Shown here: positions 37,101 to 45,864 of the stretch, piece after piece | Layout: each line of letters begins with the position of its first letter | Numbering within the stretch: the first letter of the stretch is position 1 | Source of the DNA: Lysobacter sp. FW306-1B-D06B | Lineage (GTDB): Bacteria; Pseudomonadota; Gammaproteobacteria; Xanthomonadales; Xanthomonadaceae | Assembly (NCBI RefSeq): GCF_038446665.1 | Contig: NZ_CP151802.1 | Span: forward strand, 620,001-684,000 | Reading direction: 5' to 3' | Length of the DNA stretch: 64,000 nt | Position numbers and translations under genes: made by a program | Notes under the pieces: model-generated | The model's database searches: none | Seen by the model: the letters and a program-made list of their open reading frames with translations, nothing else | Told to the model about the DNA's origin: nothing

Positions 37101-38103
37101 CATCCGTTCCGGCGAAGGCCGGCTCAACGTCGACGGTTCGCTCAACTGGCAGAACACGGACGCGCCGCTGCTGCTCACGGCGAAGGGCCAGAACGTGCTC
37201 GTGTCGGACACGCGCGACCTGCATGCTGTCGCCAGCCCTGACGTGCAAGTGCGCTACGCCGCAGGACAGCCGATCACCGTGACGGGCACCGTCACCGTGC
37301 CGTCGGCGCGCATCGATCTGGAGCGCCTGGATCAGGGCGTGTCGGCATCGCCCGATGTGGTCGTGCTCGATCCGGAAGATCCGGAAGCCAGTGCCGCATC
37401 GCCGCTCGACCTCGACCTGACGCTCGTGCTGGGCGACGACGTGCAGCTCAACGGCTTCGGCCTGGAAGGCGGACTCGGTGGCCGCATGCGCGTGCGCTCG
37501 CACCCCGGTCGCGAAATGACCGCCAGCGGTCAGCTGCAGGTGCGCGGTCGCTACAAGGCGTACGGACAGAAGCTGGAGATCACGCGCGGCGAGCTGTCGT
37601 GGTCGGGCGGTCCGGTGTCGGATCCGATCCTCAACATCCGCGCCGAGCGCGTGGTCGGCGATGTCACCGCCGGCGTCGACATCCGCGGTCGCGCGAGTGC
37701 GCCGACGGCGAACGTGTGGTCCGATCCGGCCAGCTCGCAATCCGAAGCGCTGGCCTACCTCACGCTCGGCCGCCCGCTCGCCAGCGCGAGCAGCGACGAA
37801 AGCCGCCAGGTGAATGCCGCCAGCGCCGCGCTGTCGGCCGGCGGCAGCCTGATCGCTTCGCAGCTGGGCGCCAAGCTCGGCCTCGACGATGCGGGCGTGA
37901 GCGACAGCCGCGCGCTCGGCGGCAGCGTGCTCGGCTTCGGCAAGCACATCTCGCCGCGTCTCTACGTGGGCTATGGCGTCTCGCTGCTCGGCACCGGCCA
38001 GGTGTTGATGCTGAAATACCTGCTGCGCAAGGGCTTCGACGTGCAGATCGAGTCGAGCACGGTGGAGAACCGGGCATCGCTCAACTGGCGCAAGGAAAAG
38101 TGA
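34153..38103 (+). CDS. tamB: translocation and assembly module inner-membrane protein TamB
   Basis: 1316 residues. A single N-terminal membrane helix (AVRAGILSVAIALIAGVFLYWLL) anchors an elongated beta-taco/bridge domain spanning the periplasm. The C-terminal DUF490/TamB domain is recognised by ELSWSGGPVSDPILNIRAER, SQSEALAYLTLGRP, LGLDDAGVSD and HISPRLYVGYGVSLLGTGQV. TamB and TamA insert certain outer-membrane proteins and move phospholipids. ATG 34153 follows the tamA stop by seven bases with GAGG in between. Confidence 0.93.
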   Translation: MSQPTPPTAETPRDPHEERIAELRQRRFARMRWLAVRAGILSVAIALIAGVFLYWLLTSIGGRDLLLAQIVSRLPENATLSWRSVEGPLSGPLTMNGVRFTYDRIVFTADRVHLDPAIRPLIRRRLRLDALQISNAKLEIPKSDEPFELPRWPEVLPEIAPPLELQADDVRVDGFLLTQAGEKLIDVRTLRGGLDARQGELHVEHLYVDSDRGRFNLHGDYVPRKDYLTNLTASALLPAADGRTPARFGLVARGDLSRMNVYIAGNAPQPLRASLVLHGREQPKWRVDADAEGLDLGLVTGAEASDEDRPLVFSFSADGMGGSADLRGEFRQGDLVATVLPSKVRLENQVLDVQPLALRIFGGSATLRGTADFTDAENAKFRFAANARGLTFGGETTTNTATPTAASRNPPASISAQKLRKVTAPAPAAQTEAVAIGVDADLGFAGTLKSWAAIGDATLSRDGEQAVVKFDGRGNDERMTLKTLQARMPSGTLDGTGTVAWAPSLGWDIDATLAGFDPGYFAADFKGSVNGKLKTQGSTRADGGLDISATATDLSGRLRDRPLRGQGRFAMHGAGTAGGETAYEGDVALTLGASRIDAKGRVANALEIDANLAPLVLSDLLPGGAGTLRGTLHVRGARNAPDIDVDLTGSALRYGDYQAQTLTAKGRLPWQRGNGAIAVRASGLEVGLPLSSVTLDARGSVEALQVQGEARGDIGQLSLAGNVVRRGNTWQGALSAFQLTPVRGASWRLREAARFSWDGRNGSLSNSCFVSSGGGSLCANADWPRRGVAVRGDSLPLTLIVPYLPEREDQRPWLIRGEISLDGQLRPAGNAWAGNLNVRSSGGGMKNSERSRREVLSYENLALEATFDPRRINAELTTAFNSGGRIDARVTTGWDDYAPLSGQVSVNTSELVWLELFSPDIMEPKGNLDARITLGGTRARPQLGGQARLTQFSTEIPSLAILLDDGDVRLDALPDGTARISGHIRSGEGRLNVDGSLNWQNTDAPLLLTAKGQNVLVSDTRDLHAVASPDVQVRYAAGQPITVTGTVTVPSARIDLERLDQGVSASPDVVVLDPEDPEASAASPLDLDLTLVLGDDVQLNGFGLEGGLGGRMRVRSHPGREMTASGQLQVRGRYKAYGQKLEITRGELSWSGGPVSDPILNIRAERVVGDVTAGVDIRGRASAPTANVWSDPASSQSEALAYLTLGRPLASASSDESRQVNAASAALSAGGSLIASQLGAKLGLDDAGVSDSRALGGSVLGFGKHISPRLYVGYGVSLLGTGQVLMLKYLLRKGFDVQIESSTVENRASLNWRKEK

Positions 38104-38159
38104 GCACGTTCTAGTTCGTCCCGTTCCACGCTGGAACCAACGCAAGGGATCCTGGTGAC

Positions 38160-38660
38160 ATGCAGGTGCTTCAGACGCAACGACTCTCGCTACGCCAGAT
38201 GGAGCCGCGCGACGCGCCCTTCATCCTGGAGCTGCTGACCGACCCGGCCTTCCTGGCGAACATCGGCGATCGCGGCGTGCACGACCTGGACAGCGCTGGC
38301 GAATACATCGACCGCTGGCGCGCGAACTACGCACGCGACGGCTACGGGATGTGGCTCATCGAGCTGCGCGGGACGGACGAGCTCATCGGCATGGCCGGCA
38401 TCGTGCGTCGCGACACCCTGCCCTCGCCCGACATCGGCTACGCGCTGTTGCCGCGCCATCGGTCGAAGGGCTATGCGGTGGAGACCTGCGGCGCCGTTCG
38501 CGATTACGCGATGCAGGTTCTGGGCATGCCGGAACTGCTGGCGATCGTCTCGCCCGGAAACGCCGCGTCGGTGAAGGTGCTGGAGCGCATCGGCCTGCGG
38601 TTCAAGGAGACCGTGCGCATGGGCGAGGAAGAGCTGGAGTTGTTTGCGTTGCAGGCCTGA
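38160..38660 (+). CDS. RimJ/RimL-type GNAT acetyltransferase
   Basis: 166 residues. VLQTQRLSLRQMEPRDAPFI is the standard opening of the RimJ/RimL group, followed by WLIELRGTDELIGMAGIVRR, IGYALLPRHRSKGYAVETC (acetyl-CoA loop R-x-x-G-Y-A) and the closing segment NAASVKVLERIGLRF. The acceptor is probably a small molecule or protein N-terminus; there is no ribosomal-protein neighbour. It lies downstream of tamB in the same direction. Confidence 0.88.
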   Translation: MQVLQTQRLSLRQMEPRDAPFILELLTDPAFLANIGDRGVHDLDSAGEYIDRWRANYARDGYGMWLIELRGTDELIGMAGIVRRDTLPSPDIGYALLPRHRSKGYAVETCGAVRDYAMQVLGMPELLAIVSPGNAASVKVLERIGLRFKETVRMGEEELELFALQA

Positions 38661-38681
38661 CGCCGTCGGTGAAGGCGGCGA

Positions 38682-39107
38682 CTAGTCGTCCGCCATCGCG
38701 ATACGCACGTCCGGGAACCACAGCTGCGTCCAGCGTTCGCGCTTGGCGTCGGGCGCAAGGCGTTGCGGCGAGGCCGGCTGCTCCGGTGCGAATGCCGCGT
38801 CGTCCACCGCACGCACGTTGACCGCCGCGTGCGTGAGCCCCTCGTGTTCGAACATCACCATCACCAGCACGGCGCAATGCGGGCAGGCGATGAAGTCGGC
38901 CTGCGCGGAGCCCTGCCGGTACACCACCGCCTCACCGCGCTGGCGCACGCGCAAGGTGCCGTGCGCATCCGACAGCCAGGCGGCGCCGTGCTTGCGGCAG
39001 AAGCTGCAATCGCAGGCGCGAGGCGTGAACTCCGATGCGGGCTTGGACAGCGTCATCTCGAACGCGATTCGGCCGCAATGGCAGCCGCCGTGCAGCGGCG
39101 CGTTCAT
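38682..39107 (-). CDS. GFA family zinc-binding protein
   Basis: 141 residues of the glutathione-dependent formaldehyde-activating (Gfa/DUF636) fold. Zinc ligands are GGCHCGRIAFEM and ACDCSFCRKHGAAW, the CxC and CxxC pairs, with a third Cys pair in ACPHCAVLV. It is coupled to the preceding gene by a 4-base overlap (ATGA). Gfa proteins bind glutathione adducts; whether this one is catalytic is uncertain. Confidence 0.9.
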   Translation of the reverse strand: MNAPLHGGCHCGRIAFEMTLSKPASEFTPRACDCSFCRKHGAAWLSDAHGTLRVRQRGEAVVYRQGSAQADFIACPHCAVLVMVMFEHEGLTHAAVNVRAVDDAAFAPEQPASPQRLAPDAKRERWTQLWFPDVRIAMADD

Positions 39108-40426
39108 GGCGTCACCGCGTAGCGCGCGGCGCGCAGGCCTGGGCGTCCGTCGATCACGTCGGTCCACACGATGTAGGCCGTGCCGTCGACGAGCGCGATC
39201 TTCGGCAGTCCCGTGCCGCGTCCTTTACCCTGCAACTTCGCCACGTCGCCGCGTTGCAGCTCGCGCGAGAGGTCCGGCGTATAGCGCGCGAAACGGAGCG
39301 TCTGCGCGCCTTCGACCTCGTCCATCCACAGCGCCCACGCGGCGGCACCGTCGAGCGCGACATCGGCACGTCCCTGCACCGCCTCGCCGTGTTGCAGCGT
39401 GAGGGGCGCGGCGAAGGTCGCGCCCGCATCGCCGCTGCGCGCAAGCTTCACCGCCGGCGTGTTGCCGGCGCCTGTGTACCAGGCGACTAGCGCGTTGGTT
39501 CCGTCCGTCGCGACGGCCGGGCCATTGACCGGGCACGCCGGCATTTTCCATTCGTCGGCGTGGATGCGCTGCGCGGCCTGCCACTGCGCGCCATCGCCGC
39601 GCACGGTGAGGATGTCGCGGATCTCGTCGGGCGTGCGGCCTCGATACACCAGCAGCGGACCGCTGGCGGTGAGCGCGGCGTCGGTCTGGCAGCAATCGCA
39701 CGTCATCGCGTCGAGTTCGCGCTCGTCGCTGCGCGCGAGCGCGGCGTCGAAGACGGCCGTGCGCAACGTCATCGCGCCGGGCTCGTGCTTCGCGCCGGCT
39801 GCCGCGTGGCCGCCGTGGGCGGAATGCCCGCCGCCGCCGGTGTTGCGGCCGTCGAGCCAGGCCAGGCCCAGTCGATCGTTGCCCGCCGGCCACATCGAGA
39901 CGAACCCGTGTTCGGTCGGCGTGCCGTCGGTGTTCACGGGCATGGGCTTCGACCACGTCGCGCCGCCGTCGGCGGAACGCGCGAGCACGATGTCGTAGGC
40001 GTACTTCGCGTCCGCGCTCTTGCGCAGCCAGTGGGCCCACAGCGCGCCGTCGCGCGACATCGCGATGTGCGGTGTGTCGGCCCAGTTCACGAACCAGTCG
40101 CCGCCGTGGGCGATCTCGCGGGGCTCGCTCCATGCGCCGTTGGCGTAGCGGGCGAACTTCAAGGTGTGGCGGTTCGGCGAACCTTCTTCGCCGTGCTCGA
40201 CCCACGACAGCAGCAGGCTGCCGTCGGGCGCGCGCAACAGGTCGGGCTGTGCGGCGGCGGCCGTGGCGTCGATGGGGAGCGGCCAGGGTTCGGCGTTCGC
40301 CGGCATTGTCGTTGGGGCGGAGGCGCTCGTGGTCGCCGGTGACGGCGTCGCCGCGGTGGGCGCATTGCGCTCGCACGCGACGCAGGCCAGGAGCGAAAGC
40401 GGAAGCAGCAGTCGGAGGGCTTTCAT
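39104..40426 (-). CDS. sialidase/BNR-fold-like lipoprotein of unknown function
   Basis: 440 residues. The N-terminus LLPLSLLACVACERN is a lipoprotein signal with lipobox VAC. Repeated Asp-box-like S-x-D-x-G-x-T-W units are visible (RSADGGATWSKPM and ARSGDAGATFAAPL), which are typical of beta-propeller BNR proteins. A Cys-rich motif TCDCCQTDA and a His/Gly loop (GGHSAHGGHAAAGAKH) could bind a metal. The propeller fold suggests a six-bladed exo-sialidase relative, but no sialidase catalytic Arg triad was checked. Coupled to the GFA gene. Confidence 0.75.
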   Translation of the reverse strand: MKALRLLLPLSLLACVACERNAPTAATPSPATTSASAPTTMPANAEPWPLPIDATAAAAQPDLLRAPDGSLLLSWVEHGEEGSPNRHTLKFARYANGAWSEPREIAHGGDWFVNWADTPHIAMSRDGALWAHWLRKSADAKYAYDIVLARSADGGATWSKPMPVNTDGTPTEHGFVSMWPAGNDRLGLAWLDGRNTGGGGHSAHGGHAAAGAKHEPGAMTLRTAVFDAALARSDERELDAMTCDCCQTDAALTASGPLLVYRGRTPDEIRDILTVRGDGAQWQAAQRIHADEWKMPACPVNGPAVATDGTNALVAWYTGAGNTPAVKLARSGDAGATFAAPLTLQHGEAVQGRADVALDGAAAWALWMDEVEGAQTLRFARYTPDLSRELQRGDVAKLQGKGRGTGLPKIALVDGTAYIVWTDVIDGRPGLRAARYAVTP

Positions 40427-40496
40427 GCGCGAAGGGTACGCCCGCGCTGCGCTGGCTGGAATGGCGGGATTGGGGTGGGGCAAGCGCCATCAGCCT

Positions 40497-40545
40497 GGGT
40501 CCCGGCCTTCGCCGGGATGACGGTGAAACGGGATGACGGGGAAGC
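40497..40545. repeat. REP copy with a duplicated GGGATGACGG unit
   Basis: GGGTCCCGGCCTTCGCCGGGATGAC (40497-40521) is a palindromic REP of the same family as at 4275 and 21557. It is followed by a second partial unit ACGGGATGACGGGG. It lies between the convergent tail of mnmG and the start of the BNR lipoprotein gene on the minus strand. Confidence 0.75.
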
Positions 40546-40594
40546 TGGGCGCCGCCAGATGGGACCGCCGTGTTCGCGGCGTGTCCGCGTCGGA

Positions 40595-42484
<1,890 letters not shown>

Positions 42485-42582
42485 CGTTCTGTTCGGGAAG
42501 CCGCGCCAGACAAGGCGCTCCGGGCGCGAATTCTAGGTCAGCCCCGGCTCGGCTGCCGCCGAGAATGAATGGGAGGTGAAAG

Positions 42583-42598
42583 TTGGCACGGTTCCTGC
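42583..42598 (+). promoter_or_regulatory. sigma-54-type promoter of the small RNA candidate
   Basis: TTGGCACGGTTCCTGC has GG at 42585-42586 and GC at 42597-42598, exactly ten bases apart, and matches TGGCACG perfectly, with CTGC in place of TTGC. It is intergenic, about 100 bases upstream of the divergent mnmG, and points to the small RNA. It is the same pattern as the fimbrial promoter at 13160. The predicted start is near 42610. Confidence 0.65.
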
Positions 42599-42609
42599 GA
42601 CATATTCTC

Positions 42610-42722
42610 TGCACCCAGCGGGGCAGGCGCTAAGCGCCGGCCGGAATTGGAACAGGGGCTGGTCAAGCGCTCGCGGGGGAAGCACGGGGGCCGAATGTCG
42701 GGGGACGTTCGGCCCCCTTTTT
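42610..42722 (+). ncRNA. candidate sigma-54-dependent small RNA
   Basis: About 113 bases between a sigma-54-type promoter and a strong terminator with no ORF of note. A hairpin GGCGC-TAA-GCGCC lies at 42626-42638. The body holds four GGA motifs (CCGGAAT, TTGGAAC, GGGGGAAG, GGGGGACG, one in the terminator loop), the recognition core of CsrA/RsmA. The terminator stem GGGGGCCGAA/TTCGGCCCCC is ten base pairs with TTTTT. The structure and motif content suggest an RsmY-type regulatory RNA, but homology is not established. Confidence 0.5.
42686..42722 (+). terminator. intrinsic terminator of the small RNA
   Basis: Ten perfect base pairs (42686-42695 with 42708-42717) enclose a G-rich twelve-base loop, followed by TTTTT at 42718-42722. 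Confidence 0.88.
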
Positions 42723-42749
42723 ATTTGCGGCTTTTGGGCCGCGAAATGC

Positions 42750-42775
42750 GAAAGGCGCCGTTTCCGGCGCCTTTC
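42750..42775. terminator. bidirectional hairpin terminator
   Basis: GAAAGGCGCC (42750-42759) pairs perfectly with GGCGCCTTTC (42766-42775). A second hairpin GCGGC-ttttg-GGCCGC precedes it at 42727-42742. The A and T runs on either side of the stem allow it to act in both directions, ending the Tyr/Gly-rich lipoprotein transcript on the minus strand and read-through of the small RNA. Confidence 0.7.
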
Positions 42776-43009
42776 GTGTTTCCGGTGGGCCGTGACGCCC
42801 GACCTGGATGGGCGCCGACGCCCGATGGGGACGGAACAGGGGGGATCCGTGGTTCCTCATCGGGCGCCGACATAGAGCGGTTCGGCTTGGGCCGGCTCTC
42901 CGAATTACGTCCAAAAGCGACGCAATCGGTCAATGACCGCAGATTGCCGTCAGTCGCCCCCGAGCGCAAGGGGAAAAGTGTGACTGCGCCCGAGAGCCCG
43001 CAAACCCGC
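42776..43009. other. rest of the intergenic region before the lipoprotein end
   Basis: The stretch between the tandem terminators and the 3' end of the minus-strand lipoprotein gene holds no convincing ORF, repeat or RNA structure. A 90-base section from about 42780 is G+C-rich with a small CGACGCC direct repeat only. Confidence 0.5.
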
Positions 43010-43579
43010 TTACCGCTCGTGTTCCTGGACGCCGCGGGAATTCTTGACGCGCGGCGGCGGCATGCGCGAAGCCGGCTCCGCCGATGCGCGCGGCGGCTGG
43101 CTCATGCGCGGCGGCTGCGCCGGACGTGGTCCGTTGTTGCCCGGCATCGGCCCTTGCTGGCCGACGCCCGGATTGGGACCGGACCAGCGCTGGCCATTGC
43201 CGCGCCCGTCCCAACGCTGGCCATTGCCGCGGCCGTCCCCGCGATGGCCCTGATCGTGACCATGGCCGTCCCAGCGCTGGCCGGGGTGGCGGTCGTAGCG
43301 ATACGGGTAGCGGTACACGGGATAGTGCGGATAGGCGTAGTACGGATAGCCGTAATAGCCGTAGCGGTACGGGTTGCCCCAGTAGCCGCCGCCGTAGCCG
43401 TAGTACGGATAGCTGTAGCCCGGATAGCCGTAGCTGTAGCCGCCGTAATAGCGGTACTCGACACTCGGTCGGCCGTAGTAGTAGTCGCCGCCGGCGCCGA
43501 CCGGACGGTAGGTGTAGCCGGTGACGCAGCCGGCCAGCAATGTGGTGGCCAGTGCGGGCAGAAGCAGTTTGCGGATCAT
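43010..43579 (-). CDS. Tyr/Gly-rich repetitive lipoprotein
   Basis: 189 residues. LLLPALATTLLAGCVTG is a lipoprotein signal with lipobox LAGC. Residues about 30-95 are dominated by Tyr-Gly-Tyr units (YYGGYSYGYPGYSYP, YYGYPYYAYPHYPVYRYPYR) with Tyr making up about half of many windows. Then comes a His/Asp/Gly region and two copies of GRGNGQRW, and a Pro/Arg-rich end. The composition is that of a low-complexity, possibly self-associating or metal-binding cell-surface protein. No family assignment could be made. Confidence 0.75.
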   Translation of the reverse strand: MIRKLLLPALATTLLAGCVTGYTYRPVGAGGDYYYGRPSVEYRYYGGYSYGYPGYSYPYYGYGGGYWGNPYRYGYYGYPYYAYPHYPVYRYPYRYDRHPGQRWDGHGHDQGHRGDGRGNGQRWDGRGNGQRWSGPNPGVGQQGPMPGNNGPRPAQPPRMSQPPRASAEPASRMPPPRVKNSRGVQEHER

Positions 43580-43761
43580 GGTCGGACCCCCCAGGGTATG
43601 GCGCCAGCTTCGGGCCGCGGCTTTGAACTCGGCCTTAATTGTTCAGGCGTTTCACACCCGCCAAGGCGGGTCGGGCACGGGTGCGCAAGACGCCGCATCC
43701 GCGCATTGCCGCATGCTTCGCGCGATGCCAGCATGGCACGCCCTACGCGACGGTCGCGCCC

Positions 43762-44685
43762 ATGAACCTGCATCGCGCCTCCGGTCATTGGCGACTGGGA
43801 CTCGTGCTCACCCTGATCACCGCCGCCTGCTGGGCGACGCTGCCGGTCGCGCTGAAGCTGGTGCTGCAGTCGCTGGATCCGATCACCCTGACCTGGTTCC
43901 GCTTCCTCGTCGCCGCGCTGGTGACCGGCGGCTGGCTGGCATGGCGCGGGCGACTGGGCGGTTATCGCGCGCTCGACGGCCGGGGCTGGTCGATGCTCGG
44001 CGTCGCCGCGCTGATGCTGGTGGGCAACTACGTCTTCTACTTGCTCGGCGTGCAGCACACGACGCCGGCCAACGCACAGCTGCTGATCCAGCTGGCGCCG
44101 CTGCTGATGGCGATGGGCGGCATCTGGGTGTTCGGCGAGCGTTTCCGCGCAGCGCAGTGGCTCGGCTTGGGGTTGCTGGTGGCGGGCATGGGCCTGTTCT
44201 TCGCCGACCAGCTCGCCGCCAGCGCGAAGGCGCCGGGCTATGTACTGGGATCTGCGCTGGTGATCGTCGGTGCGATCGTGTGGGCCGTGTACGCGCTGCT
44301 GCAGAAGCAACTGCTCGTGCGCCTGGGCTCGATGCAGATCCTGTTCTTCATCTATGTCTTCGCGAGCATCGCGCTGTTGCCGTTCGCGCATCCGGCCGCG
44401 CTGCTCAAGCTCGATGCCCTGCACTGGGCGCTGCTGGCCTACTGCGCCTTCAACACGATCGGCGCGTACGGCGCCTTCGCCGAGGCGCTCGCGCACTGGG
44501 AGGCCTCGCGCGTGTCGGCGATCCTCGCCACCACGCCCCTGTTGTGCATCGCGGCCGCCTGGGCGGTGCACGCGCTGTGGCCGCAGTGGCTGGCGCCGGA
44601 GCGCATCACGACGCTGGGCTGGATCGGCGCCGCGCTGGTGGTCGCCGGGTCGGCCGCCGTGAGCCTGCTCAACGCCCGTCGATAA
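43762..44685 (+). CDS. EamA/DMT family transporter
   Basis: 307 residues with ten predicted membrane helices in two EamA repeats. The first (residues about 12-140) contains LITAACWATLPVALKLVLQ, WFRFLVAALVTGGWLAW and GNYVFYLLGVQHTTPANAQLL. The second starts near residue 165 with LGSALVIVGAIVWAVYALLQKQLL and includes TTPLLCIAAAWAVHALWP. DMT transporters export small metabolites or amino acids. The ATG at 43762 begins the conserved region. The next gene is a PLP enzyme that starts 16 bases later. Confidence 0.88.
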   Translation: MNLHRASGHWRLGLVLTLITAACWATLPVALKLVLQSLDPITLTWFRFLVAALVTGGWLAWRGRLGGYRALDGRGWSMLGVAALMLVGNYVFYLLGVQHTTPANAQLLIQLAPLLMAMGGIWVFGERFRAAQWLGLGLLVAGMGLFFADQLAASAKAPGYVLGSALVIVGAIVWAVYALLQKQLLVRLGSMQILFFIYVFASIALLPFAHPAALLKLDALHWALLAYCAFNTIGAYGAFAEALAHWEASRVSAILATTPLLCIAAAWAVHALWPQWLAPERITTLGWIGAALVVAGSAAVSLLNARR

Positions 44686-44701
44686 GTCCTAACATCGCCT
44701 C

Positions 44702-45679
44702 ATGAACGACACCGCCGCCTCCGTCCTGCCCACGTTCGACGACGTCCTGGCCGCCGCCGCCCGCATCGCGCCGCATGCGCACGTCACGCCGGTGCTGCGC
44801 TCGCGCACGCTCGACGCGCTGGCCGGCTGCGAGTTGCACTTCAAGGCCGAGCACCTCCAGCGCGCGGGCGCCTTCAAGTTCCGCGGCGCGTGCAATGCGA
44901 TCTGGTCGCTGGACGAGGCCACTGCCGCGCGCGGCGTGGTCACGCATTCCTCCGGCAACCACGGCGCCGCCCTCGCGCTGGCGGCGCGCACGCGCGGCGT
45001 GGCCTGCCATGTGGTCGTGCCCGAAGGCGCGGTCGCGGCCAAGCTGGCGGCGATCGAAGCCTACGGCGCCACCCTGCACCGCTGCGCGCCGACCATCGCC
45101 GCGCGCGAGGCCCGCTGCGCGGAGCTGCAGGTGCAGCTGGGCGCCGAACTCGTCCATCCCTACACCGACCCGCGCGTGATCGCCGGCCAGGGCACGGCCG
45201 CGCTGGAATTGCTGTGCGCGCCCGAACCCTTCGACGCGCTGGTCGTTCCGGTCGGCGGCGGCGGTCTGGCCGCGGGCACCGCGCTGAGCGTGGCCGCGCG
45301 CTCGCCGGGCACGCGCCTGTACCTGGCCGAGCCTGCCGGCGCGGCCGAAACGTTCGCCTCGATGCAACGCGGCGAGCGGGTCACCGACTTCACCCCCGAC
45401 ACCGTCTGCGACGGCCTGCGCGGGACGCTGGGCGCGATCAACTTCGCCATGCTGCACGCCCATGGCGCGCAGGTGCTCACGGTGGAGGACGCCGACACCG
45501 TGGCCGCGATGCGCCTGTTCTGGCAGCGCACCAAGCAGATCGTCGAGCCGTCCTCGGCGGTCGCGCTGGCGGCCGTGCTGGGCTCGCCGGCCCGGTTTGC
45601 GGGGCAGCGCGTCGGCGTGGTGCTCTCGGGCGGAAACGTCGATCCGGACGCGTTGCCGGCGCTGTTCGCGCGCGCCTGA
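44702..45679 (+). CDS. serine/threonine dehydratase-type PLP enzyme
   Basis: 325 residues, fold-type II PLP enzyme. The lysine is in QRAGAFKFRGACNA, the substrate loop is SSGNHGAALAL, the phosphate cup is VVPVGGGGLAAG, and the C-terminal Ser pocket is VVLSGGNVDPD. It lacks the ACT-like regulatory domain of biosynthetic IlvA, so it resembles catabolic threonine deaminase or serine racemase. TAACAT at 44690-44695, six bases before the ATG, implies a leaderless mRNA. It may be co-transcribed with the EamA transporter. Confidence 0.86.
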   Translation: MNDTAASVLPTFDDVLAAAARIAPHAHVTPVLRSRTLDALAGCELHFKAEHLQRAGAFKFRGACNAIWSLDEATAARGVVTHSSGNHGAALALAARTRGVACHVVVPEGAVAAKLAAIEAYGATLHRCAPTIAAREARCAELQVQLGAELVHPYTDPRVIAGQGTAALELLCAPEPFDALVVPVGGGGLAAGTALSVAARSPGTRLYLAEPAGAAETFASMQRGERVTDFTPDTVCDGLRGTLGAINFAMLHAHGAQVLTVEDADTVAAMRLFWQRTKQIVEPSSAVALAAVLGSPARFAGQRVGVVLSGGNVDPDALPALFARA

Positions 45680-45696
45680 ACATCGCGTCCCGGTAT

Positions 45697-45725
45697 TTGC
45701 TCTATTGTGACGGATTGAACAGAAT
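45697..45725 (+). promoter_or_regulatory. promoter for the ACT-V4R gene
   Basis: TTGCTC (45697-45702) and CAGAAT (45720-45725) are separated by 17 bases and match the sigma-70 pattern at about seven of twelve positions. The predicted start is near 45732, giving a leader of about 130 bases that contains the structured element at 45754-45802. Confidence 0.45.
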
Positions 45726-45753
45726 CGCTTTGCCGATTCTGGCGTGAAGCCAT

Positions 45754-45802
45754 GACGACCGCGCCGCCGCAAGGCGGCACCGGGTGGGGACCCGGGGTCG
45801 TC
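45754..45802 (+). promoter_or_regulatory. three-way-junction leader structure
   Basis: In the leader of the next gene GACGACC (45754-45760) pairs perfectly with GGTCGTC (45796-45802). Inside are two further perfect hairpins: GCCGCC-GCAA-GGCGGC (45763-45778, a GNRA tetraloop) and CCGGGT-GGGG-ACCCGG (45780-45795). Only three bases at the junction are unpaired. A small hairpin AGAATCG/CGATTCT precedes it at 45721-45740. Such compact junctions are found in riboswitches and other cis-regulatory RNAs. A known class was not recognised. Confidence 0.4.
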
Positions 45803-45864
45803 GCGGTGCGCGCCAGCACGGCGGACAACCAGAACGACACTCAGGCCATGGGGGGAGGTGGCTG

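Noticed and set aside
45754-45802. c-di-GMP-I (GEMM) riboswitch assignment for the three-way junction
   Set aside because: The GCAA tetraloop is suggestive, but the conserved GEMM core nucleotides are absent.
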